A stretch of 64,000 bases of DNA. Origin: Chlamydoabsidia padenii. Its lineage: Eukaryota; Mucoromycota; Mucoromycetes; Mucorales; Cunninghamellaceae. The notes under the pieces were generated by a model. It was not told where the DNA came from and searched no databases. It saw only the letters and a program-made list of their open reading frames with translations. The stretch is taken from assembly GCA_025330725.1 (NCBI GenBank), contig JAIWND010000001.1, forward strand, positions 558,001-622,000. Direction: 5' to 3'. A program made the translations under genes and the position numbers. Shown piece after piece: positions 11,216 to 23,406 of this stretch; within the stretch, counting starts at the first letter, position 1; the number at the start of each line of letters is the position of its first letter.

Positions 11216-11387
11216 TTTCCCAGGTCGACTATTTTCCCAAAAAAGAGAAAGGTAGGACAATCATCTATTGTTCAATGGATGGTCCTGTATAGTGAAGTTG
11301 ACTTTGATTGGAATGACCTCACATAGTGTATGCAGATACATAGGTAAAAGGCATTTGCCCTTTTCTTTTTTTTTCATTCAACTTACA

Positions 11388-11402
11388 TTTTAAATCCCGC
11401 CC
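11388..11402 (-). promoter_or_regulatory. CDE/CHR-like motif TTTTAAATCCCGCCC
   Basis: Reverse orientation, about 128 bp upstream of the RAB4 start. CCCGCCCA follows, as it does at 18040. Confidence 0.45.
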
Positions 11403-11529
11403 AGTGCGACTAGTGCGACTGGCTGACTATTTCCTTTTTCCTCCAAATCTCCTTTTTCTCTTCTCTCTCTCTCTCTTTCTCTCTCTATCTTTTCAATTCA
11501 ACTTGTAAAAGCTTCATGACAATACAACT

Positions 11530-12734
11530 ATGCTAGCTGATGCCTATGGTAAGAACCAAAACAAAATAGTGCACTTATATTATAGGTTGATACTAATCCC
11601 CTTTATGAACCATGTAATATGTTTTTTATTTTTATTTGCTCTGCTTCCTTTTACTTAGACTTCTTGTTTAAACTTCTGATTGTAGGTAACTCTGGAACTG
11701 GAAAGTAAGTATGATGACTGGTCTCTTTATTTAATTTTAATGATAACTAATGACACCTTATTTTAACGTATATCGTGTATCAACTAGATCTTGCCTCCTC
11801 CATCATTTTCTGGAAAACCAGTGTATGTAACTCACCAAGTCAATTTGCAATAGAACACACCTAATTCACCTCTTTCTTTTATAGTTAGGAAGGATTCAGT
11901 GAATACGATTGGTATGGAATTTGGAACGCGGATCATTCGTATTGCAGACAAGGCCATCAAGTTGCAGATCTGGGATACAGCTGGTCAGGTAAGAAAACTG
12001 AATACAGTATATCTTTTTGGGACATGGGGTGACTTCAACTTCACGTGGTTGAATCCAGATATTAACTTTAATACTTTTCTATTGTTTTCTTTTAGGAACG
12101 ATTTAGGTACATGTCTTTGTCGATCCAACCACTATTATTGACTCTATTTGTTTATTAGATCATTGACAAAAAGCTACTTTCGTGGTGCTGCAGGTGCATT
12201 GATTGTATATGACATTTGCAAGTAAGTAAAAAAAAAAGAATTAGGTTGATAACATGAATCATTTGCTTTAATCTATATACTTTCTTTTTAACATCTAGTC
12301 GGGAAACCTTTTCAGGCATACGATCATGGTTGGCGGATGTACGACAATTAGCTAATCCGGAAATGGTGCTTATATTATGCGGTAACAAGACGGATAAGGC
12401 AGATGAACGTGAAGTATCCTATCTGGAAGCAAGTCGATTTGCACAAGAACAAGGTAAACTAAAAGAAGGTTGATATACACACATCCATGGTATATAATCT
12501 TACCTTATTATTATTATTATAGAAATGATGTTTTTAGAAGCCAGCGCATTCTCTGGGGATGGTGTAGAAGAAATGTTCTTCAAATGCACAAGAACAATCC
12601 TCAGTAAGATTGAAACTGGTCAAATCGATCCGGAACGTAATGGAAGTGGTGTCCAATTTGGTGATTCAAGTCTACGGCGGATGGCTCAACGAACAAGGAC
12701 GAAGAAAAAAGATCGTTCCTGTTGCTTCTCATAA
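11530..12734 (+). CDS. rab4: Rab4-type small GTPase
   Basis: Model: join 11530-11548, 11659-11704, 11788-11822, 11885-11988, 12096-12106, 12159-12221, 12299-12453, 12523-12734; 214 aa, close to animal Rab4. One exon is only 11 nt. Rab4 controls rapid recycling from early endosomes. Motifs in order: [20 protein letters not shown] (P-loop), [10 protein letters not shown] (effector loop), [30 protein letters not shown] and [14 protein letters not shown]. The Rab4-specific tail reads [20 protein letters not shown]. It ends CCFS, giving two cysteines for geranylgeranylation (CCXX). Rab2 and Rab14 are the nearest alternatives, but the DPER-GSG tail is typical of Rab4. Many ascomycete yeasts lack this Rab. 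Confidence 0.92.
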
Positions 12735-13124
12735 TCCTTCATATCATCCCTTCTTCTCATCATTTACTCCTTTGTATTACTATTTATCATATTCCTACTT
12801 GTTACTATTCCATCTACCCTATTTATATTCCTTTGCACCATTTAACATATCATTACTTTTTTTTTTTTGTATAAATAAAGAATCATTTATTGTCCTTGAA
12901 TATAACTGTATATTCTATCATCATGCCTTGTTTTATACTGTAGGTAAAATATATCTTTACGATCATGGCACAGACTTACTGAAGACAATAAGGGGGTCCA
13001 CAAATATTTATACACCGACAAAAAAGTCGTTAATGCATATTGTAACAAACAGTTTAGAAGAGTTTATTATGACAAAACATATTTTTTTTTAAAAAAAAAG
13101 TGATGTTTTAGTGTAATTTTAATG
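12735..13124. other. Convergent gap RAB4/EDC3
   Basis: 3' flanks only. ATAAATAAAGAATC near 12869-12883 is a likely RAB4 poly(A) signal. The remainder is AT-rich sequence without recognisable genes or the recurrent motif. Confidence 0.55.
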
Positions 13125-13602
13125 CTACAAGTATTTTAGATCCACTACAAAGGAGGCACCCCAAGGCAATACGCATTTCTTCACACCCACTTTTTTCCAG
13201 CAAAGTCGGGGGTAACCCAAATCAACCATAAAGAGATCACCTGTCACCTTGGAAGAGATACATCCAGTTTTAGGAGCCCCCAAGCAAACAGTCCATTGAG
13301 GTTCAATATGATGCATAGGATGATGATGTTGACCTATAAATATGTTTGTTTAGCATCCATTTCCACTCTTTATTGTAGTCATGTTTACCTGTGATTGCAT
13401 CTACCCCACTAGGATAATCAATACTTAAAACAGGTGCAGTGTTTTTTGTATTGGTCCATCGAATCATATCACAAATACTGAGATATGTCGTCCTTTCATC
13501 TTGTAAATCGACGAGTTTTGTTTGAGAGCCAAGCATAGCATCGATCACCAGATGAGGTTGTTCATGGATTTGTGATAGACCTATACAATCATATATGAGT
13601 TT

Positions 13603-13637
<35 letters not shown>

Positions 13638-15458
13638 CTTTTCCTTCTAGTCATTTACCTCGAATACCATGAACAATTGTTCCTCCTATTCGTTCAAACA
13701 TAGCCTTTTGTCGATCAGTCACCAAACAAGATAAGTTTTCACCCTCCACCATAGCCACAATCACACGATGTCCATGATTATAAAGTCGTCGGGCGGTCGA
13801 TAAACCATAAGCACCATTCTTGCAGATACCCGCCAATACCAGGACCAAGGGACGAGGGTTGTCATTGATTAATATACGGCTATCTATATAATTGTGAGAG
13901 AGGATCATTAGTTGAGCATCTTTTGTCATTAACATGTTTTTTTTTTTCTCTCTCTCTTTGAACTTACCTAAAAGTTTCACTGTCACTTCAAAAGTTCCCC
14001 GGCTTCCATTTTCAATCATTTGATCTTCATTCATGCCTATAACCGAAACTAGAGACAAGTCGTGAGTACCTATCCATATACATCTCCTCTCCTCCCCAAC
14101 CCAACCCATACTTACTACATTCATGTTCAGCATGGGCCATTTGCAATGGTGATACCACAGGACATGCCGATCCATCATTCACAGTTACTATTTCCACTGA
14201 TTTCTTCAAAGCCAAGTTTCTCCTTCTACGTTGTGGCCTATCATAATCTTCAGACCGATCAGATTCATTGTCGCTTTCGTTCCCGCATCCAGATTCATCA
14301 TCATCGTCGTGATCATCATCATCATCATCATCCGTATGAGTCGGTCCCAATACATTTTCGCTTGGTAACAAATTCACTTGTTTTTTTCGAGCTAACGCCT
14401 GAGGCAGCCTATTCAAAGTCACCAGTAGATTTTCAGAAGCAGTTTCATCGATTTCCTAATCAATACCACATGTTAATGTATTAGTATATAAAGAAGCTAG
14501 ACCAACCCTATTATCGTCTTACCTGTATTTCCGCAAATACTTTGGCCTTGTCAAACATATCCAGATTCGCTTGAAAGTCAAATTCTTCTTCCTTGAATCG
14601 ATTGACATCTTCGTTTGCCCAACCATTGGTTTCAGTTGATTGGCGCTGGTGGTGTTTAGAGTGATGTTTGGGTTTCCGGTCAGCTAAGGGATATATATAA
14701 GGGGGGGGTGAGGGTGTATCAGTAAAGAGGAGATTCAAGTGCCATAATTTTAACTTACTAGTACATGACAGTGACTTGGTAGGTTTGACTTGATCACTGG
14801 CCTATTAAAAAAAAAACACCACTTATTAGTAAAAAGTAAACCAAAACTGCTTACTACAATCCCTTGTTTATCCTTACCTTTTCCGTCTTTTGAGCGCGTG
14901 TAGGATTCTGTTGCTGTTTATGCTGTGCTTTTTGCTGAGTAGGTCGATCAGGTACATGGATATCATCAAAGGAGTAAACAATGGTTGTTCTTGCTTTTGT
15001 CGTGGTGCTGGACATTGTGTGATTTACTTTATTGACAGTTCGATCTGTTTCTTCTTCATATAAGGATATAGAGGGTGTTGATTGTTGAGTTGTTGATACA
15101 ATAGTAGATTGTTGTTGTTGTTGTTGTTGTTGTTGAGCTATTGATACAATAGGAGCTTCTTGCTGTACTGGTGCCATGTCCTTTGGAGTAGGTAATATTT
15201 GCAGATCAGCAATATCTGAGCCAACCACACCATATATAGGAGTATGATGAGGAGCTTGCCCAGGGAAAAAAAGTGTAACTGTATAAAGAGTTGGTCAGTT
15301 TGAATTACTTTTTGTTCTGCAGGTGTTGTTTCTTTTCTTTTACCGTCTTTTAGAGTCATTTGCTGAGTATTTGGTTCTATATGAGCGACGGTACCAGTGA
15401 GGTTGATACCAGATAGTAAGGTAAGAGAAACATGGAAACCAATAAAAGCTTCTGCCAT
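13125..15458 (-). CDS. EDC3: Enhancer of mRNA-decapping protein 3 (Edc3)
   Basis: Model: complement of join 13125-13333, 13389-13580, 13659-13883, 13968-14048, 14116-14455, 14523-14683, 14759-14801, 14878-15278, 15344-15458; 588 aa. Edc3 is a P-body scaffold that stimulates Dcp2. Domain order is complete. An N-terminal divergent LSm domain opens MAEAFIGFHVSLTLLSG (about 1-75). A Gln-rich linker follows. The FDF motif region holds EEEFDFQANLDMFDKAKVF (about 217-240). Then comes an acidic run of Asp/His with Arg-rich DRPQRRRRN. The C-terminal YjeF_N Rossmann domain (about 330-588) has VVSPLQMAHAEHEC, LVLAGICKNGAYGLSTARRL, HLVIDAMLGSQ and SIDYPSGVDAITG. The intron at about 13581-13658 contains 33 T. 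It is head-to-head with the bHLH gene, 224 bp apart. Confidence 0.93.
13605..13637. repeat. Poly(T) homopolymer in EDC3 intron
   Basis: About 33 T on the + strand, reading as poly(A) on the gene strand, inside the intron between exons 13389-13580 and 13659-13883. Confidence 0.9.
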
Positions 15459-15577
15459 TGTAAACTAGAAGGATATAAAAGTATTATATAAAAAAGAAGT
15501 AGAGAGAGAGAGAGAGAGAGAAAAAAAAAAGACAAAGGAAAAATTAGGGAGACTGGCGTCACTCGAAAATGGGTTTG

Positions 15578-15602
15578 GGCGGGTATTGAATTTAAAACCC
15601 GC
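15578..15602. promoter_or_regulatory. Inverted pair of CDE/CHR-like motifs in the EDC3-bHLH divergent promoter
   Basis: GGCGGGTATTGAA runs straight into TTTAAAACCCGC, so GCGGG at the left is mirrored by CCCGC at the right across an AT core of 14 bp. The pair lies about 120 bp from the EDC3 start and 81 bp from the bHLH start. It is the only copy in the window with two GC arms placed back-to-back. Confidence 0.5.
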
Positions 15603-15682
15603 AAAGAGATCGCCAGCCAGTTATAATCAAGGTTTTTTTTTTCTGATTTGAATTTTACCAATCTCTCTCTTTTACTCAAACA

Positions 15683-17803
15683 ATGGACTTTAGTTCGTTT
15701 GATCTGGACAATGCAAAAGCACTATCTACACAAAGAGTGTATTCTAATAACGATGGGACTTTTGACCAGGATACATCGGACTTCTTTGACTTTATCGACC
15801 ACACCCATTTCCACTCAGTTACCAATCAACAGCATCAACAGCCAATCCAGGATTCTCACGCTTCAGTCCATGACCTGTCTACTACAAAGAATAATCAAGC
15901 TCCAATAACAAATAACAATAACAATAATAATAATAACTATCCCATAAAGTTACCCAATCATATGAATCCAATTGGTTACGATACGCCTATACAACATCCT
16001 ACCAACACTGATTACCAAGAAGACGAGGTAATGGTTAAATGAAAGATAGTGAAGCAAACCAAAACTAACTAATGTACTTTTACGTTTTAGGAATTCTTTA
16101 CACCCTTGATCTCACCGGTTATCCCTCCGAACTATTACACCAATCTACGTAGCGATACCAATTTTTCGCCACTCACTTCACCAGCACTCAGACCACAGCA
16201 CCATGGATCAACTCATCACCACACACAGCAGCAGCAGCAGCAACAACAACAACAACAACAACAACAGCAGGATTATCACCTGAATCAGTATTCACCTACT
16301 ACTACATCTTCCATGCATGACGTACAATCTCCAGAGGAACTTCAAGAAAGACTGGCAATGATTGAACGACAACAACAACAGCTTCGGTCTCACATGCAAC
16401 AGCAATCAACTAGCTCTTCTTCACCAGGAATATACTCTTCTTCTTCTTCTTCTTCTTCTTCTTCTCCAACAGTTACACCATTTTCGGCACCATCACCAAT
16501 TCACAAAGCGGCAACTACTGTTTATGGTAATCTACTCTCTGTTAACAACAACTCTTCATCCACGACAAAACACAAGCAAACACTTCGTCACAAGATTGCC
16601 ATGTCTAGTCCTCAATTCAACCCAACCACGACACAGATTAGGTCACCTGGAATCCACCCTTCACAACAAAACAACAATCAATACAGTTATAATCAATCAA
16701 CATCGTCGTCTTCTATTGGTGGCAACATGGCGGCTCATACAATGTCTCCAGCAACTCCTTCATTACTTATGAAACTAGGAAATGGGATGCACCGTAACAA
16801 CAGCAACAACAACAGCCTTGCCAATAGTGCTTCTACCTTATCACCTTCCACTTCTATTCACGATTCGATCATTGACAATATGATGATTCTTCCCGATGCC
16901 ATGCTTCCACCGTCTGATAATACACTGAAAAAGAAATCTATCAAAAAAGCATCGATAAGCGTCTCATCTTCAACAACAGCCACCAAGAAACGACGTATAT
17001 CCTATCCACGATCAGCATTTACTCCACCAGCATTACAACCAAGTTCATCTTCCTCTTATCAACAACGACAATATGGGAACGACATGTCCACTCTAGATCA
17101 AAATATTGCAGCACTTGTATCACCGGCGGCTCTTCGACCTCTGACGCCTTTATCACCTGGTATGATGATGTCTCCCAACAACAAAAGCATTGTCTCTTCC
17201 TCACCTCGGGCATTGAAACCACTGATCTCACCTTCTTTACAACCTAATGGCAAACGACTATCTTCGATCGATGAACAAGAAGCTGCCACCATCTTGGCAT
17301 CCAAAAGCAACTACCAAGCTCTCCGTGAAGGTCAAGCGAAAAGTCTTGGTATCGATTTTAACACCAACATACAATCGGGGATGGAAAATCGACGATCAGC
17401 TCACAAGGCAGCGGAACAACGACGGCGGGATACTCTGAAACAGAACTTTGATGCTTTGCGCGGAGAACTCTTGGAAGCCTTGGTGGAAGAAGAACGACTG
17501 GCTGATGATAATAAAAACGATGACAATGGCGGAATGGCGGATCGGGAAAAGAAGGTCAAGCAGATGAGTAAGGTGATGCTCTTACAGCACTCTTACGAAT
17601 ACATCTTACGACTCAAATCCGATAATCGACAAAAGGACATCAAGTTGGACAAAATGTCTCGGGAAATCCAACAGTTACGAACTCAGCTTGGAATGGATCT
17701 GGTGACCGAAGAAGAACGACAGGCTCAAGTCGAGGAAAAACTATTGGAAAAGGAAAAACGACTGGCCAGGCTGAAACGATTGGAAGAAATGATGGACACT
17801 TGA
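15683..17803 (+). CDS. bHLH-leucine zipper transcription factor with long low-complexity N-terminus
   Basis: Model: join 15683-16027, 16091-17803; 685 aa. The C-terminal DNA-binding domain starts at about residue 546 with ENRRSAHKAAEQRRRDTLKQ; the H, E and R of the basic region are those that contact an E-box. Helix 1 is NFDALRGELLEAL. An acidic loop of about 25 residues precedes helix 2 (SKVMLLQHSYEYILRLK), and a leucine-zipper-like coiled coil follows to the end. The loop is longer than usual. The first 540 residues are Gln, Ser, Asn and His runs interrupted by proline-directed motifs such as SPALRP, TPPALQP, SPAALRPLTPLSP and SPRALKP, possible CDK/MAPK sites. The family is clear. Whether it is a Pho4-, Rtg3- or Ino-type regulator cannot be told from the sequence. 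Confidence 0.88.
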
Positions 17804-18190
17804 TTCGCACTAGATCAACTCTTTTTTCTTTTTTGTATTGTATTTTTATAGTCTATAGTTTACTTTTTTTTTTTTTTTTTTGTGATGGGGGACCTCTGTA
17901 CAGTTTTATTCTTGCCCTCATGTTACTTTTATTTTTAACAAACCTAATAAACAAATCTTTTATATCATGTTTGTCCTTTACTTACTTCACTCAATTGACA
18001 GATTTGGGAGGGGGGAAACTCACAATGCATATTTGAAATCCCGCCCATCGTTATTTATTTGAACCGTTTTTTTTTTTTTTAATCATTATTCCTATTCCCC
18101 TTTCTTTCCTCTACTTATCACTTTCCTTCACCAATTTTATATAAACCATTACCCCTTTTACTTTTTATATATATATAGACTTAATATACA
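17804..18190. other. Intergenic before the Hal/Npr-type kinase
   Basis: 3' flank of the bHLH gene (T-rich, AATAAACAAA near 17947) and promoter of the kinase. One motif copy at 18032-18046 and a TATATATATA run just before the start codon. Confidence 0.55.
18032..18046 (-). promoter_or_regulatory. CDE/CHR-like motif TTTGAAATCCCGCCC
   Basis: It lies 145 bp upstream of the kinase start. Read on the other strand it is GGGCGGGATTTCAAA. Confidence 0.45.
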
Positions 18191-19679
18191 ATGGGTTTCT
18201 TCCATTCCATGATACAATCAAATAACAATGCCAAGAGGAGAATGACGACACATCCTTCGACACAACAAGACAAAACTTCCTCATCTTCCAAAGCAACAAC
18301 CCAACAAAAAGACCCTCCACCAACCACCACTACTTATCAGTCCACCAACATACAACGATTCCAACTATATCCTGATGGCACCCATTCTCATCATCTAACG
18401 ATGCCCGCTCCAAGTCGACTTACTGGCCTGGTCGATGGTCTACTGCACGGCGGTGGCGAAATGGGGCTTCGACTAGCTCACCACAAGAAACCAGAAGACG
18501 AACAAGTACAAAAAGAACGGGCAGCTATTGATGCAGCTCTGAATCGCCCACCGTCTTGTACTTCCTTTGCACAGAAATGGGGTGCCTGTCATCAAGTCAT
18601 TGGACGAGGTGCATTTGGTGTTGTCCGGGTGGTGCATAAAAAGGAAACAGCTGGTACCAAAGAACAATTGTATGCAGTCAAGGTAAAACAAGAAGAAGAA
18701 GGGTGTAATGGTCTATTCTCTATCCAACTGATTGTTTCTTTCTCTTTGATACATAGGAATTCCGGAAACGAAGCTCAGAAATGACATCCTCTTACGTTAA
18801 GCGCCTGACATCTGAATTTTGTATTGGGTCGTCATTGAAACACACCAATATTATTGAAATCTTGGATTTACTACCTTTAACTGATACTTCTTTGGTCTAT
18901 TGTCAAGTGATGGGGTACTGTGACGGTGGTGATCTCTTCCATCTGATTTATGAATCTTCTTGTACTCGGGGTCTTGAACTGGTTGAAGCAAATTGTCTGT
19001 TTAAACAATTGATCCGAGGTGTGGATTACATGCATCGAAATGGGATTGCGCATCGTGACCTTAAACCAGGTAAACTTATGTACATATAACATTACTAACA
19101 CTTGTTAACTCACCATTCTCTCTTTATCTATTAGAGAACCTCCTTCTCACATCAACTGGGTGTCTCAAGATTAGTGATTTTGGATCAGCTGCTTGCTTCC
19201 TCCAACACGATGCCAATATTATCAAAAGTCATGGTCTTGTCGGCTCGGAACCTTATATCGCCCCCGAAGAATTCACTCAAGAGGAATATGATGCTCGCAA
19301 AGTGGATATCTGGAGCTGTGGAATAATATACATGGCTATGCGGACTGGATCTCATCTATGGCGTGTGGCAAAACAAGGTGAAGATGATATTTATGATCGC
19401 TACCTCAAATTTAGGCGACTGGTGGAGGAGGAAAAGGAAAAGGCCAGGCGGGAACGACAGCAGGACAACATGGACAAGGATACCTGTCTGATCAAGGCAA
19501 AAGAAATCGTCAAGAAGAAATCGAAAGAATGTGGCTATGACGTCCTGGAGGATCTGGAAATGGCGTCGAAGAAATTGGTGTATCGTCTACTTGATCCTTC
19601 GGCCGATAAACGGATATTAACACCAGATATTTTAAAATGCGATTGGTTTGCCAAGATTCAATCATGTCAATCTGATTAA
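18191..19679 (+). CDS. Serine/threonine protein kinase, Hal4/Hal5/Npr1-like group
   Basis: Model: join 18191-18682, 18757-19069, 19135-19679; 449 aa. An unstructured Ser/Thr/Gln/Pro N-terminus of about 110 residues precedes one kinase domain. The Gly loop is IGRGAFGVVRVVH, the Val-Ala-Lys strand reads LYAVKEF, the catalytic loop HRDLKPEN, then DFGSAA, SEPYIAPEEF and DIWSCGIIYMAM. The first exon ends exactly after the VAIK lysine region. DFGSA (not DFGLA), the SEPYIAPEE loop and the insert with WRVAKQGEDDIYDRYLKFR match the fungal kinases that regulate potassium transporters and permeases (Sat4/Hal4, Hal5, Npr1). All catalytic residues are present. The exact substrate is not predictable. Confidence 0.9.
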
Positions 19680-20922
19680 TTACCTTGGCATACATAGTAC
19701 TGTATAGATATAAATACCCTCCATAGTCTACTACTATAATTACATATTAATTACTTATAGTGTTACTTTAATGCATATACATACATCTAATAAAAAATCA
19801 TTGATGATCTTGTTACTGTGATGATGGGAGTGGAACATTATTAAATATATAGCTCTAAATAGGATCAAATATGAAAGTAGGATATGCTTACTGGCTGATA
19901 ACATTATTATCTTTGTCACTTGATAATTGACAAAGACATGATGACAGTAACTACATTGAGAGTAGTCGATTATTGAAACGCCGCTTTAATTGAAATGTAG
20001 TCCCCATCGTTTTTTCTCCGAGTGGTACAAATTAAAAAAAACAAGTTCATATGAAATGGTCGGTCGATCCTATATGTAGGAAGAAGTACCAAAAGGAAGT
20101 GGATCGAAGTTTTTAACTTTTGAAAGTAGAACACGGAAAAAAAAAAAAGAAAAGTGATCAATATCAGGTACGTTTTGAAAAAGTGACATTTTAAAAGGGG
20201 TAAAAGTTCTTTTAAAGAACGATACACTGGTAATGACGGTCTTTGATTAGTTCCCCCCCCCCAAAGACACAAAAGTTCATGCAAGCCTTCTTTAACTTCT
20301 TTGATTGTTATGTCATAGAATATCGGAAGGATTCGATATTCCAAAAATGGAACTAACTTTTTTTATTTTTGGGCGTCGTGGCTTGTGATTTATTTTTCGT
20401 TGCGCTAACTTGTTCCCCCTTTTTTTTTTCTTCCCTCTTCCTTCCTTTTCTTCCTTCTTACATCTATCAGTTTCATATATCCCACCCCTTATCTTGGACC
20501 AACAACGATAATTGACTGTTTTGCTCTCAACACTATCAATACTTGGATAAAACCATACGATATACATTTACTACACCGTGTTGCATTACATACACCCAAC
20601 TACCACCACCAACTCATCACTTGTACATAACAGTAAGTTGAAAACTTCTTTATGTTTCACCAATATGGGAGGCAAAAGAAACGATACTAATCTTATTATC
20701 TTATTTTTTTTTTGTTTTTGTTTGTTTATATAGTCATTCTTCCATACTCCACTTTGAAATATCATTCTTTGATGTAAGTATTTGGTTTATTCTAGGAGGG
20801 AGGGAGGGGTAGGAGGTAGTTTGAACAAGGAGACTGATTACTAACTCATATAACAAATATGCTTCTTTATATTTTTGTAGCTTTGGCGGAACTAGTACGA
20901 AACGTATAAAGTAAACAACACT
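19680..20922. other. 1.2 kb intergenic including the spliced leader of the FYR gene
   Basis: No recognisable gene. Two likely 5' UTR introns of the FYR gene are visible: donor GTAAGT at 20633 to acceptor ending about 20733, and donor GTAAGT at 20774 to acceptor ending about 20880. That leaves a noncoding exon of about 40 nt between them. No close copy of the GCGGGATTT motif was found here. Runs of C (20254-20263) and T occur. Confidence 0.45.
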
Positions 20923-23275
20923 ATGGAACCTTCTTCTCCTACAACCACTACTGTCACCTCAGCATTCACGACAACAGAAGTGGTTCAAGGTGTCCCTGAA
21001 GAACAGTATAATTTGGTCAAGCAACGTCTCAAGGAAATGACAGAAGTAAGGAGTGTAACATTATATGCACATATCTATGTTTGTTTTATTAATGTAATAT
21101 CTTTGTGGATGGTAGAAAAACCAAGTACTCACGAATGATCTCAACCATGCAAAGAAACGATTAAGGCGACTGACTCATGAAAAGACGTAGGTTATCAAAA
21201 AAGGAAAAGTATACAATGTATTAACTTTTCAGATGGTGATACTTAATCTTTTGTAGGGTATTATTGGATAAGCTGTGTAAAGAAGATGAAACAACCTCTC
21301 TTGGCGACATTGCAGATGAATCCATGATGAACAACGAATCCAATGAAAACTACCATGTCTCTCCTCTTCTTGATAATACACAATATCGATCTCCTTGCAC
21401 TTCCACAAAGAAGGATTTACATCTTTTGACTGACGACGAATCACAGCAACTACAAAAATCTCATCATCAATCTACACCTTCTTTATCGGATAAACTACAT
21501 TCTCAACCTTATGATCTTCACCCCAAGGAAATTATCAATATCAATACTCAAGAGAAACCACCGGATATACACCAACTACAAACTTCTTCAGCAATGCGAA
21601 AAGAATTATCCTCACTACCAACTTTACCATCCACCATCTTACATCATCAAATACCTTCAACTTTAACTTCTACCAACTCTACAGTTTTTGCTAGTTGTGC
21701 TGATTATAATGATTCAACTTCATCAACACCCATGGATATCTGCCCTGTTGGACCTTCACCTACTGTACTATCTCTCTCGACACCTTCTTTACTAAACGAT
21801 ACCACCAACAGGAATATCACTCCACAACATTATGATAGTAATCACAGCAGCAATACTAATACCAATCACTACCAACAACATCATCATCGTCCACTTTTCC
21901 AATATCATCACCGTCGACAATATCTTCATCATCACTCACCAATGGATTCTAGTCGGAATTGTACAATGGTGCCTTCTTCAAGACCTAAACGCATGCGTCG
22001 TGGTAATCAAGAACCCAAAATGCGCCGTGTCCAACCTTTACCGCGTGATCCATCATCTGGTGAATATACTCTACCTGCTCATGTTGGTATTCTCACTGTA
22101 CATTCTCTGGGACGGGTGGTACCTTTGACTACTTATCACAATGATCGATATATTTGGCCTCCTGGATTCAAAGTCAGTAGGTAAGTCTAAATGAAAATCA
22201 ATAACCATGACAACTAATACTTCTTCTTTTTCTTCTTTTGCTATTCTAGAACCTACCTCAGTATGATCAACTCTGATCAGAACACTGTTTATACGTGTAC
22301 AGTTGAAGAAAATGGTGAACAAGGACCACGGGTAATGAGAAGAAAAAAAAAAAGAAGAGGATTCTTTGCTAACATCTCTTTTATATATGTATATATGTAG
22401 TTTCGTGTCATCGCTGAAGATTGCCCTGATCAACCTATCATTGCCAATTCTGCCACGGGTGTCTGGACAGCCATTGTGAAACGTGCAAATGAAATTAGGA
22501 ATAGGGAACATTCGAATTCCGGTAAGAACACCTTCTCTCTCACTTTACTTTATATGACGAACAAACTAACTCCCCTCTTTTTTTTTAATACACATCTTTC
22601 AAAAAAGCATCTGGACCCGATTATTATGGATTCACTCACGCCACTATTGCGAAGATGATACAAGATTTACCCGGTGCCGATCAATGTTTGAATTACGTCT
22701 GGCAAAAGTTTGGGGTCATGCATCAACGAACAGCAGCGGGGGTCGCTGCAGCCGCACAGAAAAAACTCACCAATTTGGAAATCATGGGATCCGCTAATAA
22801 ACGAGCACCTCCACCAGCAGGCGAAGGATTTATGTTAAACAAGGACGACTCATCAGGGACAACAGCCATCACCAACAACAACAGTAATAATGACTCGAAG
22901 AAAATTAACGGAAAGGACGAAAGTGCTTTGGAAGCACCTTATATCTCTCCTCCCTTATCTCATACTTCTACACAAGCATCATCAGCAACAGCACCAGTAA
23001 CAACAACTCCAGTACCGGTGTTACCTCACCATCCTCAACTTTGCCAACCTCCATCCTCGTCTGTACTTCCTTCTTTAGCTATCATGACCAGCACAGCAGC
23101 AGCAGCAGCAGCAGCTGTGGATATCCAGCAAGATGAAATCCTTAACAAGACACAACCATCGTCAACCTTATCATCCAGTATACAGGGCATACACTCAACA
23201 TCATTACAACATCACTCCCTTTATCATCCCCCCAACTCCTCTGATATATCTGTTTGGCCAGCACTCTCTCGCTGA
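20923..23275 (+). CDS. FYR-domain (FYRN-FYRC) nuclear protein, TBRG1-like
   Basis: Model: join 20923-21045, 21116-21186, 21257-22180, 22250-22331, 22401-22521, 22608-23275; 662 aa. The N-terminal coiled coil (EEQYNLVKQRLKEMTEKNQV then NHAKKRLRRLTHEKTVLLDK) resembles the start of TBRG1. Next come about 250 Ser/Thr/His/Gln-rich residues and a basic patch (SSRPKRMRRGNQEPKMRRVQ) that may be a nuclear signal. FYRN/FYRC then spans about residues 337-480: ILTVHSLGRVVPLTTYHNDR, YIWPPGFKVSRTYLSMI, FRVIAEDCPDQPI, GVWTAIVKRANEIRN, SGPDYYGFTHATIAKMI. The tail is low-complexity with an Ala run. FYR modules occur in chromatin proteins (MLL, TBRG1). No SET domain or PHD finger is present, so TBRG1 is the best analogue. 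Molecular role unknown. Confidence 0.88.
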
Positions 23276-23392
23276 CTTTTATTTAATCTATTGTATAGTC
23301 TCTTTTTATTTATATCTTCATATCTCTAATAAACATAAAAAAAAATCTGCTACAAAAGTGGCAACACCTTTCGAGGTTCCACTGATGTTATA

Positions 23393-23406
23393 TTTTTAAA
23401 CCCCGG
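23393..23406 (-). promoter_or_regulatory. CDE/CHR-like motif TTTTTAAACCCCGG
   Basis: It lies 147 bp upstream of the DOPA-dioxygenase-like start. The same 14-mer recurs inside an intron at 52885. Confidence 0.4.

Larger units (their letters stand above)
10622..11529. other. Divergent promoter region IDP/RAB4 with three motif copies
   Basis: 908 bp without a recognised gene. It holds GGCGGGGTTTGAAA (10898-10911), TTTCAAACCCCGC (11203-11215) and TTTTAAATCCCGCCC (11388-11402), plus a CT-rich stretch just before RAB4. The first two copies face each other about 290 bp apart. Small ORFs here look random. Confidence 0.55.

Noticed and set aside
13861..14422. Asp/His-rich frames near 14290-14330 as a separate metal-binding protein
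   Set aside because: The run belongs to the disordered linker of Edc3 in the correct exon frame.
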